A stretch of 41,147 nt of DNA from an uncultured Collinsella sp. (GTDB lineage: Bacteria; Actinomycetota; Coriobacteriia; Coriobacteriales; Coriobacteriaceae): assembly GCA_934654835.1 (NCBI GenBank), contig CAKUGY010000018.1, forward strand, positions 1 through 41,147, in the 5' to 3' direction. A program made the position numbers and the translations under genes. The notes under the pieces were generated by a model. The model saw nothing but the letters and a program-made list of their open reading frames with translations. It had not been told where the DNA came from and did no database searches. Positions within the stretch are counted from its first letter, which is position 1; every line of letters starts with the position of its first letter. This document shows, piece after piece, positions 1-7,465 of this stretch.

Positions 1-569
1 GCCGCCGCGCCGTCGCCGTCGATGTTGCCGAAGTTGCCGTGGCCGTCGATGAGCGGCGTGCGCATGGAGAACCACTGCGCCAGACGAACCATGGCCTCGT
101 AGACCGCGGAGTCACCGTGCGGGTGGTACTTACCGATAACTTCGCCGACCGTCCAGGCCGACTTCTTGTGCGGGCGGTTGGGGTAGATGCCGCTTTCGTT
201 CATCGCGTACAGGATGCGACGGTGCACCGGCTTTAGGCCATCGCGCACGTCCGGCAGGGCGCGCGCCGTAATGACCGACATCGAGTACTCGATGAACGAC
301 TGCTTCATCTCGCGGCCGAACTCCGAAATCTGGAGCTGGCCGCCGTTGATGTCCTCGCCTGCGGAGGCGCCGCGGTCGACTTCGCCAAAGCTCTCCTCGA
401 GCTCGCCGTCGTCACCCTCTTCCTCGTCCTCGTCGGCATCGGGGTTGTAGGCATCGGGGTCGCCGTCCTCGCCCTGCTCGGCGCGGGCGAGCAGGCGCTT
501 CAGATCATCGGGCATACCGGCGTCGCCGGCCTCGTCCATACCCTCGTTATTGTTGATATCGTCTGCCAC
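1..569 (-). CDS. gyrA: DNA gyrase subunit A, 5' part (runs off window)
   Basis: Subunit A of DNA gyrase, the type II topoisomerase that introduces negative supercoils; the A subunit carries the breakage-reunion tyrosine. About 189 codons are present. The frame reads SVITARALPDVRDGLKPVHR and HPHGDSAVYEAMVRLAQ, the conserved GyrA core and quinolone-resistance region with the usual Ser (GDS) and a Glu at the E. coli Asp87 position. The window ends within the GNFGNIDGDGAA stretch, just before the expected catalytic AAMRYTE. The start is GTG at 567-569, with AGGAGG (574-579 on the other strand) four bases upstream. Eleven bases separate it from the gyrB stop, so the two are co-transcribed. The first ~75 residues form a strongly acidic extension (DADEDEEEGDDGELEE) absent from E. 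coli GyrA. Confidence 0.97.
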   Translation of the reverse strand, partial: MADDINNNEGMDEAGDAGMPDDLKRLLARAEQGEDGDPDAYNPDADEDEEEGDDGELEESFGEVDRGASAGEDINGGQLQISEFGREMKQSFIEYSMSVITARALPDVRDGLKPVHRRILYAMNESGIYPNRPHKKSAWTVGEVIGKYHPHGDSAVYEAMVRLAQWFSMRTPLIDGHGNFGNIDGDGAA

Positions 570-580
570 GTTACCTCCTC

Positions 581-2611
581 TTAAGCGTCAAGGAAACGCG
601 CATCATGCGCATGTTTTTCAATATATTCGCGGCGATAGCCGACCTCGGAGCCCATCAGCTCGCGCACGGCGCGGTCCGCCACCACGGCGTCCTCGATCGT
701 CACGCGCTGCAGGATACGGGTCTTGGGGTCCATCGTCGTCGAGGCAAGCTGCTTGGGGTCCATCTCGCCCAGGCCCTTGTAGCGCTGGACGGTATAGCCC
801 TTGCGCTTCTTGGTGATCTTGCCGTCCTTGGCCTTGCCGTCCTCGTCGTTATCGTCGGGGTTCAGGCCCAGGCTCTGGATGGTGTCGCGCAGGATCTCGT
901 CTTCGGGCTGGCGGCCGTTGGGATACACGTAGTGAATCTTGTTGCGCACCTTGATGCCAAAGATGGGCGGGCAGGCAACGTAGACATAACCAGCATCGAT
1001 CAGCGGGCGCATGTACTTGTAGAAGAACGTCAGCAGCAGGATGCGGATGTGCGCACCGTCGACGTCTGCATCGGTCATGATGATGATCTTGTGGTAGCGC
1101 GCCTTGGAGATGTCGAAGTCGCCGCCGTCGCCGGCACTCGTCGTGACGCCGCAGCCAATCGCGGTGATCAGCGACTGGATGGTGTCACTCGAAAACGCGC
1201 GATGGTCGCCCACGCGCTCGACGTTCAAAATCTTGCCGCGCAGGGGCAGAATCGCCTGGATGTCTCGGCGACGGCCGTCCTTGGCCGAACCGCCTGCCGA
1301 GTCGCCCTCTACGATGAAGAGCTCGGTCAGCTCGGCGTCGCGCACCGAGCAGTCGGCGAGCTTGCCGGGTAGCGACGCCGTCTCGAGCAGGCTCTTGCGG
1401 CGGGTCGCCTCGCGCGCCTTGCGGGCGGCGTTGCGGGCCTTGCAGGCCTGCTGGGCCTTCTTGACGATCTCGCGGGCGGGCTTGGGATGCTCCTCCAGAT
1501 AATCGGCCAGACCGTCGGTCACGATCTTGAGCGTCAATGCGCGCATGTAGGAGCTGCCGAGCTTAGCCTTGGTCTGGCCCTCAAACTGCGGATCGGGCAG
1601 CTTGACCGAGATAACGGCCGAAAGACCCTCGCGCACGTCGTCGCCGGTCAGGTTGGCGTCCTTCTCCTTGAGCAGATTCTGCTTACGGGCGTAATCGTTG
1701 ATCACGCGGGTGAGGGCGGTACGGAAACCCTCGAGGTGCATACCGCCCTCGGGGGTGTAGATGTCGTTGGCAAACGACATGACGTTCTCGCCGTAGCCGC
1801 TATTCCACTGCAGGGATACCTCGACCTCGCCCATCTTGGTCACGGGCGCGTCCGGATCCGATTTGCCCTCGATGTAGATGGGCTCCTTAAAGGCCTCGGG
1901 GACGTCCTTGCCGTCGTTGAGGAACTTGACGAAGTCGATGATGCCGCCCTCGTAGCAAAACTCCTCCACGCGGGGAGTAGCCTCGCGCTCGTCGGTCAGC
2001 ACGATCTTGAGGTTCTTATTGAGGAACGCCGTCTCCTGCAGACGGTTGTGCAGCGTATCGAAATCGTAGATGCAGGTCTCGAAGATCTCGTCGTCGGGCC
2101 AGAAAGAGACGGTGGTACCCGTCGTCTCCGAAGTGCCCACGACCTCCATCTTCTTGACGGTCTTGCCGCGCGAGAACTCCATCTCGTAGATGCTGCCGTC
2201 GCGGCACACCTGAACGACCACACGCTTGGACAGCGCGTTGACGACGGAGATACCCACGCCGTGCAGGCCGCCCGAGACCTTGTAGGCCGAGTTATCGAAC
2301 TTACCACCGGCGTGCAGAATCGTCATAACGACTTCGAGCGTCGGGATCTTTTTGATAGGATGCTCGTCGACGGGGATGCCGCGCCCGTTGTCGACGACCG
2401 TGATGGAGTTGTCGGCGTGGACCGTCACCTGAATCTCGGTGCAGAAACCGGCCATGGCCTCGTCGACGGAGTTATCAACGATCTCCCACACCAGGTGATG
2501 CAGACCGCTGGCGCTCGTCGAGCCAATGTACATGCCCGGGCGCTTACGAACGGCCTCGAGACCTTCGAGGATCTTAATCTCGCCGCCATCGTAATCGTTT
2601 TCGTTTGCCAC
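581..2611 (-). CDS. gyrB: DNA gyrase subunit B
   Basis: ATPase subunit of DNA gyrase, 676 residues, of normal length for the short Gram-positive type. In order: GHKL ATPase with EIVDNSVDEAMAG, DNGRGIP and GGLHGVG; transducer domain; TOPRIM domain with EGDSAGG and DADVDGAHI metal-binding motifs; C-terminal GyrA-interacting part with KGLGEMDPKQL. The start is GTG at 2609-2611 with AAGGAGG just upstream. A terminator between this gene and the DUF721 gene means gyrB-gyrA probably starts from its own promoter in the ~50 AT-rich bases at 2612-2660 (weak TTTACG-17-TACACA match on the minus strand). Confidence 0.99.
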   Translation of the reverse strand: MANENDYDGGEIKILEGLEAVRKRPGMYIGSTSASGLHHLVWEIVDNSVDEAMAGFCTEIQVTVHADNSITVVDNGRGIPVDEHPIKKIPTLEVVMTILHAGGKFDNSAYKVSGGLHGVGISVVNALSKRVVVQVCRDGSIYEMEFSRGKTVKKMEVVGTSETTGTTVSFWPDDEIFETCIYDFDTLHNRLQETAFLNKNLKIVLTDEREATPRVEEFCYEGGIIDFVKFLNDGKDVPEAFKEPIYIEGKSDPDAPVTKMGEVEVSLQWNSGYGENVMSFANDIYTPEGGMHLEGFRTALTRVINDYARKQNLLKEKDANLTGDDVREGLSAVISVKLPDPQFEGQTKAKLGSSYMRALTLKIVTDGLADYLEEHPKPAREIVKKAQQACKARNAARKAREATRRKSLLETASLPGKLADCSVRDAELTELFIVEGDSAGGSAKDGRRRDIQAILPLRGKILNVERVGDHRAFSSDTIQSLITAIGCGVTTSAGDGGDFDISKARYHKIIIMTDADVDGAHIRILLLTFFYKYMRPLIDAGYVYVACPPIFGIKVRNKIHYVYPNGRQPEDEILRDTIQSLGLNPDDNDEDGKAKDGKITKKRKGYTVQRYKGLGEMDPKQLASTTMDPKTRILQRVTIEDAVVADRAVRELMGSEVGYRREYIEKHAHDARFLDA

Positions 2612-2660
2612 ACGTCCTCCTTCAGTTAAGAAAATGTGTACAGCCTTACTAGTTTATCGT

Positions 2661-2690
2661 AAAAAAATACCCTCGGGGACGAGGGTATTT
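2661..2690 (-). terminator. Rho-independent terminator of the dnaA-recF-DUF721 operon
   Basis: An 11-bp perfect stem (AAATACCCTCG 2665-2675 with CGAGGGTATTT 2680-2690) has a GGGA loop and is followed on the minus strand by a run of T (the A run at 2661-2667). It lies 27 bases after the DUF721 stop and before gyrB, so it closes the upstream operon. Confidence 0.88.
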
Positions 2691-2716
2691 GGCTCTACAA
2701 GGCCACCAGATGCGAT

Positions 2717-3280
2717 TTAAGGCTCTTTTTTGCTTTGTGCGCCCTTGGCCCACTCGGCACTGGCCCTCATGGCGTTCTCGAGGGCCTCGCGCAGTTTTTG
2801 GTCTTCGATGGGTGCCACTTGGCGCTCAATTTCCTCACGCTCGGACGCACTCAGGTCGGCGTGCGGGGCCGGCGGGCGCTCGGGCATCGCCGGGCGCAGG
2901 CGCTCCTTGGCAGCGGGAGGCGTATGCCCCGGAGCCGTCGTCTTAAACACCAGGCCGTCCACATGGGCCCCGGCACGCTCCATGCGTGCGCGGATGATCT
3001 CGCGCAGCAGCGTCATCTCCTGCGTCCATGAGGGCGAATCGAGATATACCAGCAGCTCATTAGACTCGGGCAGATAGCGCAGGCCCGTCACATGGCGTCC
3101 CTCACGCGTGCCCGAACACACGGCATTCCACGCGCGATAGACCGCGCGCGACTCCTCGGCGGCCTCCATCTGCGCGCGGCGCTCGGGTGTCGCCGCGGCC
3201 AGAATGCGCTGGCGCTCTGCGTTTAAAAAGCCGCTGAAGGCGACCGTTTCGCTCTCACGCTCGTAATTAGCACGCCTCAC
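2717..3280 (-). CDS. DUF721 (DciA-like) protein
   Basis: 187 residues; belongs to DUF721, the family that includes DciA, the predicted ancestral loader or partner of the replicative helicase DnaB in bacteria lacking DnaC/DnaI. The core resembles the family's KH-like fold around residues 50-115 (VTGLRYLPESNELLVYLDSPSWTQEMTLLREIIRARM). A Pro/Ala-rich stretch and a charged helical tail follow. The GTG start lies inside the end of recF (14-base overlap), so the two are translationally coupled. Position between recF and gyrB is the standard place for DUF721 in actinobacteria. The helicase-loading role is known for homologues and inferred here. Confidence 0.85.
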   Translation of the reverse strand: MRRANYERESETVAFSGFLNAERQRILAAATPERRAQMEAAEESRAVYRAWNAVCSGTREGRHVTGLRYLPESNELLVYLDSPSWTQEMTLLREIIRARMERAGAHVDGLVFKTTAPGHTPPAAKERLRPAMPERPPAPHADLSASEREEIERQVAPIEDQKLREALENAMRASAEWAKGAQSKKEP

Positions 3281-4373
3281 CCATGCTCACCACCTTGGCT
3301 CGATCGAGCAGGTCATCGGTAAAGTACCCCAAGTTGGTAGTAGTAATGACCGTCTGGATGTCATCACCGATCAGTTGCAGAAAAGCGGCACGGCGCTCAC
3401 CGTCGAGCTCGCTCATCACGTCGTCCAAAAGCAGCAGCGGTGCGGTGCCCAGGATATCGCGGGCGACCGCCACCTCGGCCACTTTCCACGCCAGCACCAG
3501 CGTACGCTGCTGGCCCTGGCTGGCAAACGAGCGGGCAGACCGCCCCGCCACGCTAAACTCGATTTCGTCCCGATGCGGGCCCACGAGCGTCACGCCGCGG
3601 CGAATTTCCTCGTCGGCGTGCTCGTCGAGGGCCGCGAGCATACGCTCGTACGCCCAACCCTTGAGCTCCTCTCGATCGTCGGTCTGGGGCAAATCGCCCA
3701 ACGTGGATGTATAGGACACATGGGCGGTCTCGCCAGACGCAACTTGCCCGTAGGCATCGCGCACGTGACCCGTCAGGCGATCGAGCAGGGCAAGGCGATG
3801 CACCAGCAAAGCGGATCCAGCGCGGGCGATGGACTCGTTCCAGGCGCCGAGCATCTCGCGGCAGCACCAGCTCTCCTTGAGAAGGGCGTTGCGCTGGGTC
3901 ACGCAACGCCCGTAGGCACTTGCCAGATCGGCATAGCGCGCGCTCAGCTGCACGCCAAAGTCGTCGAGCGCGGCACGGCGCACGCTGGCACCTCGTTTGA
4001 CCATGTCCAGGTGGTCCGGACAAAACAGCACGCTCGGCAGCACGCCGCGTACACCGGCGGCGGAGCACTTCTTACCGTTGCGGCTAAACGAGCGTTTGCC
4101 ATCCTCCACATTCAGCCCCATGTCCAGCACGCGGCCATCGCCCTCGAGCCTCAGCTGGACTCGGCATGAGCCCACGCCGTCATGCACCAGCTCGGCGGCG
4201 GTCGGGTGCCTAAACGAGGCGCCGCTCGTCAGCAGCTGCAGCGCCTCTATGAGATTGGTCTTTCCCGCCGCATTGGGCCCCGCGAGTACCGTCACGCCAT
4301 CGTCCAGAACAAGGCGGTAACTATCGAAGCTGCGGTAGTGTGCGACGGAAAGATCGCGAGCGAACATGGCCAT
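3267..4373 (-). CDS. recF: DNA replication and repair protein RecF
   Basis: SMC-like ABC ATPase that binds gapped DNA and helps load RecA through RecOR; 368 residues, typical length. Walker A GPNAAGKT is at residues 32-39, the ABC signature region is FASQGQQRT, and Walker B is LLLLDDVMSELD. The start ATG at 4371-4373 lies 10 bases after the dnaN stop; a second ATG two codons in is an alternative. The gene overlaps the following DUF721 gene by 14 bases and is part of the dnaA-dnaN-recF operon. Confidence 0.98.
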   Translation of the reverse strand: MAMFARDLSVAHYRSFDSYRLVLDDGVTVLAGPNAAGKTNLIEALQLLTSGASFRHPTAAELVHDGVGSCRVQLRLEGDGRVLDMGLNVEDGKRSFSRNGKKCSAAGVRGVLPSVLFCPDHLDMVKRGASVRRAALDDFGVQLSARYADLASAYGRCVTQRNALLKESWCCREMLGAWNESIARAGSALLVHRLALLDRLTGHVRDAYGQVASGETAHVSYTSTLGDLPQTDDREELKGWAYERMLAALDEHADEEIRRGVTLVGPHRDEIEFSVAGRSARSFASQGQQRTLVLAWKVAEVAVARDILGTAPLLLLDDVMSELDGERRAAFLQLIGDDIQTVITTTNLGYFTDDLLDRAKVVSMGEAC

Positions 4374-4383
4374 GGAGCGACCG

Positions 4384-5487
4384 CTAGATGCGAACCGGCA
4401 TGACCAGGTACAGGTAGTTGATCTTGTCGTAGGACTTGAAGATGCCCGCCTGCGAGTAGCTCTTGAGTTCCAGCGTGATCTCTTTCTCCTTGGACAGGGC
4501 GTTCAGGCAGCCAAAGATGTAGTGGTAGTTGAAGGCGATGGTGCCCGACTCGCCCTCGGCCTCGACATCAATCGTCTCCTGCGCCAGATCCTGGTCGTTG
4601 GAGATGGAGGACAGGCCCATCTGGCCGTTCTCGACATCGATCTCGAACTTGACGGCGGGGTTGGCACTCGCGATAACCGCCACACGCTTGAGGGCCGCGT
4701 TGAAGGCAGCCACGTCGATCTTGACGCTCGTCACGCACGAATCGGGGATGAGCTGCTTGTAGTTGGGATACACGCCCTCGATACGGCGCGAGACGTAGGT
4801 GGTGTTGCCGGCCTCAAAGACGACCTGGGTGTCGGTGGCACCGATCATGATGGTGGCCTGGCTGGCCATAATGCTCAGAGCGTCGTTGAAGGCGTCGGCG
4901 GGAACGTTGAGCTCAAAGGAGCCCTCGAGGGTCGAGGTCTCGACCTGCGTATCGCATACGGCCAGACGGAAGGAGTCAGTCGCCACCAGGCGCACGGTGT
5001 TGTTCTCGACCTTCATGTGTACGCCGCCCAGGATGGGGCGGGCCTTGTCGGTCGAGGTGACGCGCCACACGCGGCCGACCATTTCGGACAGGACGTCGGT
5101 CGGAAGCTCAACGGCGCTCTCGATGGCATAGGCCGGAAACTCGGGGAAGTCGTTGGCGTCGAGCGTGTTCAGGCGAAAAGAGCTCTTCTCGCACCCAATC
5201 AGCACCTGGCGCTCAGACAGCTCAAAGGTGACCGGAGCGTCGGGGAGCGTCTTGGTAATGTTGGAGAGCATCTTGCAGGGGATAACCATCTCGCCCTCTT
5301 CTTCGACATGTGCCGCGATGCGATGACGAATCGAGATGGTGTAGTTAGAGGTCTGGAATTCCAAGATGCCGTCCTGCGCCTTAACGAGTACGCCCGAAAG
5401 GATGGGGAGGGTGGATGCCGAAGCGACTCCCTTCATAACGACGCCGATAGCTTGTGTAAGCGAGCTCTGGCTGACGGTGAACTTCAT
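4384..5487 (-). CDS. dnaN: DNA polymerase III beta subunit (sliding clamp)
   Basis: The ring-shaped clamp that tethers DNA polymerase III to DNA; 367 residues with the three-fold repeated clamp fold. Recognisable segments are MKFTVSQSSLTQAIGVV at the N-terminus, ARPILGGVHMKVENN in domain 2, and the C-terminal YLVMPVRI, a typical clamp ending (VMPMRL in E. coli). The ATG start is at 5485-5487 with an AAAGG ribosome site upstream. It follows dnaA across a 238-base gap that holds the probable unwinding region of oriC. Confidence 0.99.
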   Translation of the reverse strand: MKFTVSQSSLTQAIGVVMKGVASASTLPILSGVLVKAQDGILEFQTSNYTISIRHRIAAHVEEEGEMVIPCKMLSNITKTLPDAPVTFELSERQVLIGCEKSSFRLNTLDANDFPEFPAYAIESAVELPTDVLSEMVGRVWRVTSTDKARPILGGVHMKVENNTVRLVATDSFRLAVCDTQVETSTLEGSFELNVPADAFNDALSIMASQATIMIGATDTQVVFEAGNTTYVSRRIEGVYPNYKQLIPDSCVTSVKIDVAAFNAALKRVAVIASANPAVKFEIDVENGQMGLSSISNDQDLAQETIDVEAEGESGTIAFNYHYIFGCLNALSKEKEITLELKSYSQAGIFKSYDKINYLYLVMPVRI

Positions 5488-5534
5488 CTTTTAATACCTT
5501 TCTATAGATATAAATATCTTAATAATAGTAATAG
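5488..5534. other. Probable oriC unwinding element with DnaA-trio array
   Basis: An almost purely AT stretch in a GC-rich neighbourhood. It contains five consecutive trinucleotides TAA TAA TAG TAA TAG at 5520-5534 on the plus strand, matching the DnaA-trio motif (3'-GAT/AAT-5') of the basal unwinding system of Bacillus. Read in the dnaA-to-dnaN direction the order is DnaA-like boxes, a short spacer, the trios, then the AT tract, as in Bacillus subtilis. An inverted repeat AGATAT-AA-ATATCT sits at 5506-5519. Function is inferred from sequence and position. Confidence 0.7.
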
Positions 5535-5546
5535 CACTGACGAAAC

Positions 5547-5713
5547 TGTTGATTACTCGCAAAGACGCAGGTCAGGCCCAGAAAGAGAATCGACAGTAGC
5601 CTGTGTGCAACAGGGGTCGTTTTCCACGTTCAAAACCTGCGCAAAACTTTTCGTCACCGCGGGTCGGGTTTTAGACACCTTATGCCCGTGGTTTCGACAA
5701 GTTTTCAACAGGT
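5547..5713. other. DnaA-box-like cluster between dnaN and dnaA (oriC part 1)
   Basis: Sites seen: TAATCAACA (5547-5555, minus), TGTGCAACA followed by GG (5604-5614), TTTTCCACG (5620-5628), TTTTAGACA (5669-5677), TTTCGACAA (5692-5700) and TTTTCAACA within GTTTTCAACAGGT (5701-5713). The last 13-mer recurs exactly twice beyond the GHKL gene. TTTTCAACA differs from the usual box TTWTNCACA at one position. The site nearest the trio array is 12 bases from it. Confidence 0.7.
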
Positions 5714-5725
5714 GTCTCTATTTCC

Positions 5726-7450
5726 CTACGAGCGCAGTGTAATTTTGTCTCGCAGCGACTTGAGGTCCTCGGTGACGGTTCTGTCTTCCTGAATCATCTT
5801 CTGGACTTTTTTGTAGCTCGTACTGACGGTCGAGTGGTTGCGGTTGCCAAATTCGGCGCCCACCGCCGTGGTCGTCATCTCGCACATCTCAATCGCCAGA
5901 TAGATGGCTATGTGACGTGCCTTGGCGATATTGGCGTTACGACGCGGGCCGATGAGCTCCTCGTGCGTTACGCCGTACTGCTCCTCGATGACGGACTGGA
6001 CCGTCTGAACGTTGATCTTTTTGGCCGACGTGTCGAAGTACTGACTGGCGATGGTGTCGATATCGTCAAAGGTGAGCTCCCCGCCCTCGCGTTCGCGGTC
6101 GCCAGCCTCGCCGGCACAGCGCTCGCAGAAGCTCTCGAGCTCGCGGATGTTGGTTCCCGAGACCTCGGCCATGTGCTTAAAGTGCTCGTCGGTCAGGTGT
6201 CCGCCGTCGCCACCGTAGGCCGCCAGCAGCGAATCGTCGCCCGCCTCGGGTGCTGCGGCGATGGTGTTCTCGTAATAGCGCTGCAAGATCTTGTATTTCA
6301 TCTCATAGCTGGGCTCTGCGACCAAGCAGAGCATGCCGGCATTAAAGCGGCTGGTCAGGCGCTCGTCCATGCTCAAGTCTTTGGGTGCGCGATCGGCTGC
6401 GATCACGACCTTTTTGTTGTTGCGGATGAACTCGTCCATGAGCTGGAAAAAGTAATCCACGCTCGCGCGCTTGCCGATAATGTTTTGGATGTCGTCGATG
6501 ATGAGCACGTCCACGCCGTGGTATGCCTGCATGATGGGGGCGTTGCTCTTCTTTTGACGGTCGAACTCGGTCATCAGGTCGTCCAGGTACGCCTGGGAAT
6601 TGGCGTATTTGACCTTAATCTCGGGAGATTTCTCCGCGAGCTCATTTTTGATGGCGAGCAGCAAGTGGGTCTTGCCCAGTCCCGATTTGCCGTAGATGAA
6701 CAGTGACGTGCACGTGCCGCGCTCGTCCGCCAGGGCGGCGAACTTGAGCGCCGAGCGATAGGCATGGCTGTTCTCGGGGCCGTAGACAAAGTTCTCAAAG
6801 GTGAATTTTGAGTTTGCGGCGAGCGGGGCACCGTCTGTGTTCTGCTCCGCCGGTGCCGCCGGTGCCGCCGCAGGAGTAGCGGGGGCCGCTGCGTGCGCGG
6901 TCTTTGCCGGCGCGCCGCCCTTCATCTGATTCATCATGCGGCGAAAGTCGTCGGCCGAAAGCGTGTTCTTGATCGCAATGCCCGAGTCCTCGCCCGGCGT
7001 CGTGTCGTGGGCGATGGGCATATGCGTGACGGGCGCGGGCGTTGATGTCACCGGGCCCGACGGCGCCGCGGGCGCCTGCTGTGCCTCTCCCATGGTTTCA
7101 CGGGAAACATCACCGGCCCTGGGCGCGGGTGTCGTTGCGGCTGCTGCGGTCGCTACCGAGGGAGCGACGGGTGCTGTTGCGGCAGCGGAATCAGCCGCGG
7201 CACTCTGCGGCGCCACGATGTCGAGCGCGATCGGCGCAAAGGCGATTTCCTCTAGATAGGCCTCGATCGTCGGTTGGTGCTTTTTGAGCTGTGCGATGGC
7301 AAAGCGCGAAGGGGCCTCGATCGTGAGCGTGTCTTCGGTCAGGCTCACGGCGCGCGACTGCCCCAGCATGTTGATGAGGCGTGCATCTTGGCCGTCGCGC
7401 TGGCAAAAGGCGATAGCATCCCCCAGGATGATGCTTGCTTCCTCGTCCAC
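5726..7450 (-). CDS. dnaA: Chromosomal replication initiator DnaA
   Basis: AAA+ initiator that binds oriC and opens the duplex; 574 residues, longer than usual. Domain I covers ~1-80. Domain II is a long Ala/Pro-rich linker (~85-215). Domain III begins near 216 with Walker A GKSGLGKT (254-261), Walker B VLIIDDIQN and a sensor region NIRELE. Domain IV ends the protein. The DnaA signature helix-turn-helix (~518-541) is clear, but the recognition loop reads GNRNHSTV (535-542) where E. coli has GGRDHTTV, changing residues at known base-contact positions. The start is GTG at 7448-7450 with GGGAGAG upstream. The gene follows the GHKL gene by 15 bases, so both are probably one transcript. The linker codons VSRET (115-119) encode a parS-like sequence. 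Confidence 0.98.
   Translation of the reverse strand: MDEEASIILGDAIAFCQRDGQDARLINMLGQSRAVSLTEDTLTIEAPSRFAIAQLKKHQPTIEAYLEEIAFAPIALDIVAPQSAAADSAAATAPVAPSVATAAAATTPAPRAGDVSRETMGEAQQAPAAPSGPVTSTPAPVTHMPIAHDTTPGEDSGIAIKNTLSADDFRRMMNQMKGGAPAKTAHAAAPATPAAAPAAPAEQNTDGAPLAANSKFTFENFVYGPENSHAYRSALKFAALADERGTCTSLFIYGKSGLGKTHLLLAIKNELAEKSPEIKVKYANSQAYLDDLMTEFDRQKKSNAPIMQAYHGVDVLIIDDIQNIIGKRASVDYFFQLMDEFIRNNKKVVIAADRAPKDLSMDERLTSRFNAGMLCLVAEPSYEMKYKILQRYYENTIAAAPEAGDDSLLAAYGGDGGHLTDEHFKHMAEVSGTNIRELESFCERCAGEAGDREREGGELTFDDIDTIASQYFDTSAKKINVQTVQSVIEEQYGVTHEELIGPRRNANIAKARHIAIYLAIEMCEMTTTAVGAEFGNRNHSTVSTSYKKVQKMIQEDRTVTEDLKSLRDKITLRS
7094..7109. other. Degenerate parS-like site inside dnaA
   Basis: GGTTTCACGGGAAACA matches the 16-bp parS palindrome TGTTTCACGTGAAACA at 14 of 16 positions (13 of 14 in the GTTTC...GAAAC core). 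It falls in the codons for the disordered linker of DnaA, where sequence is otherwise free to vary. Confidence 0.6.
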
Positions 7451-7465
7451 TGTCTCTCCCGTCCT

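Noticed and set aside
1487..2629. Long open frame on the plus strand opposite gyrB
   Set aside because: It mirrors gyrB in reverse, has no ribosome site and no recognisable domain; GC-rich codon bias produces such antisense frames.
4366..5742. 458-codon open frame opposite dnaN
   Set aside because: Antisense shadow of dnaN and of the oriC gap; the sequence has no domain features.
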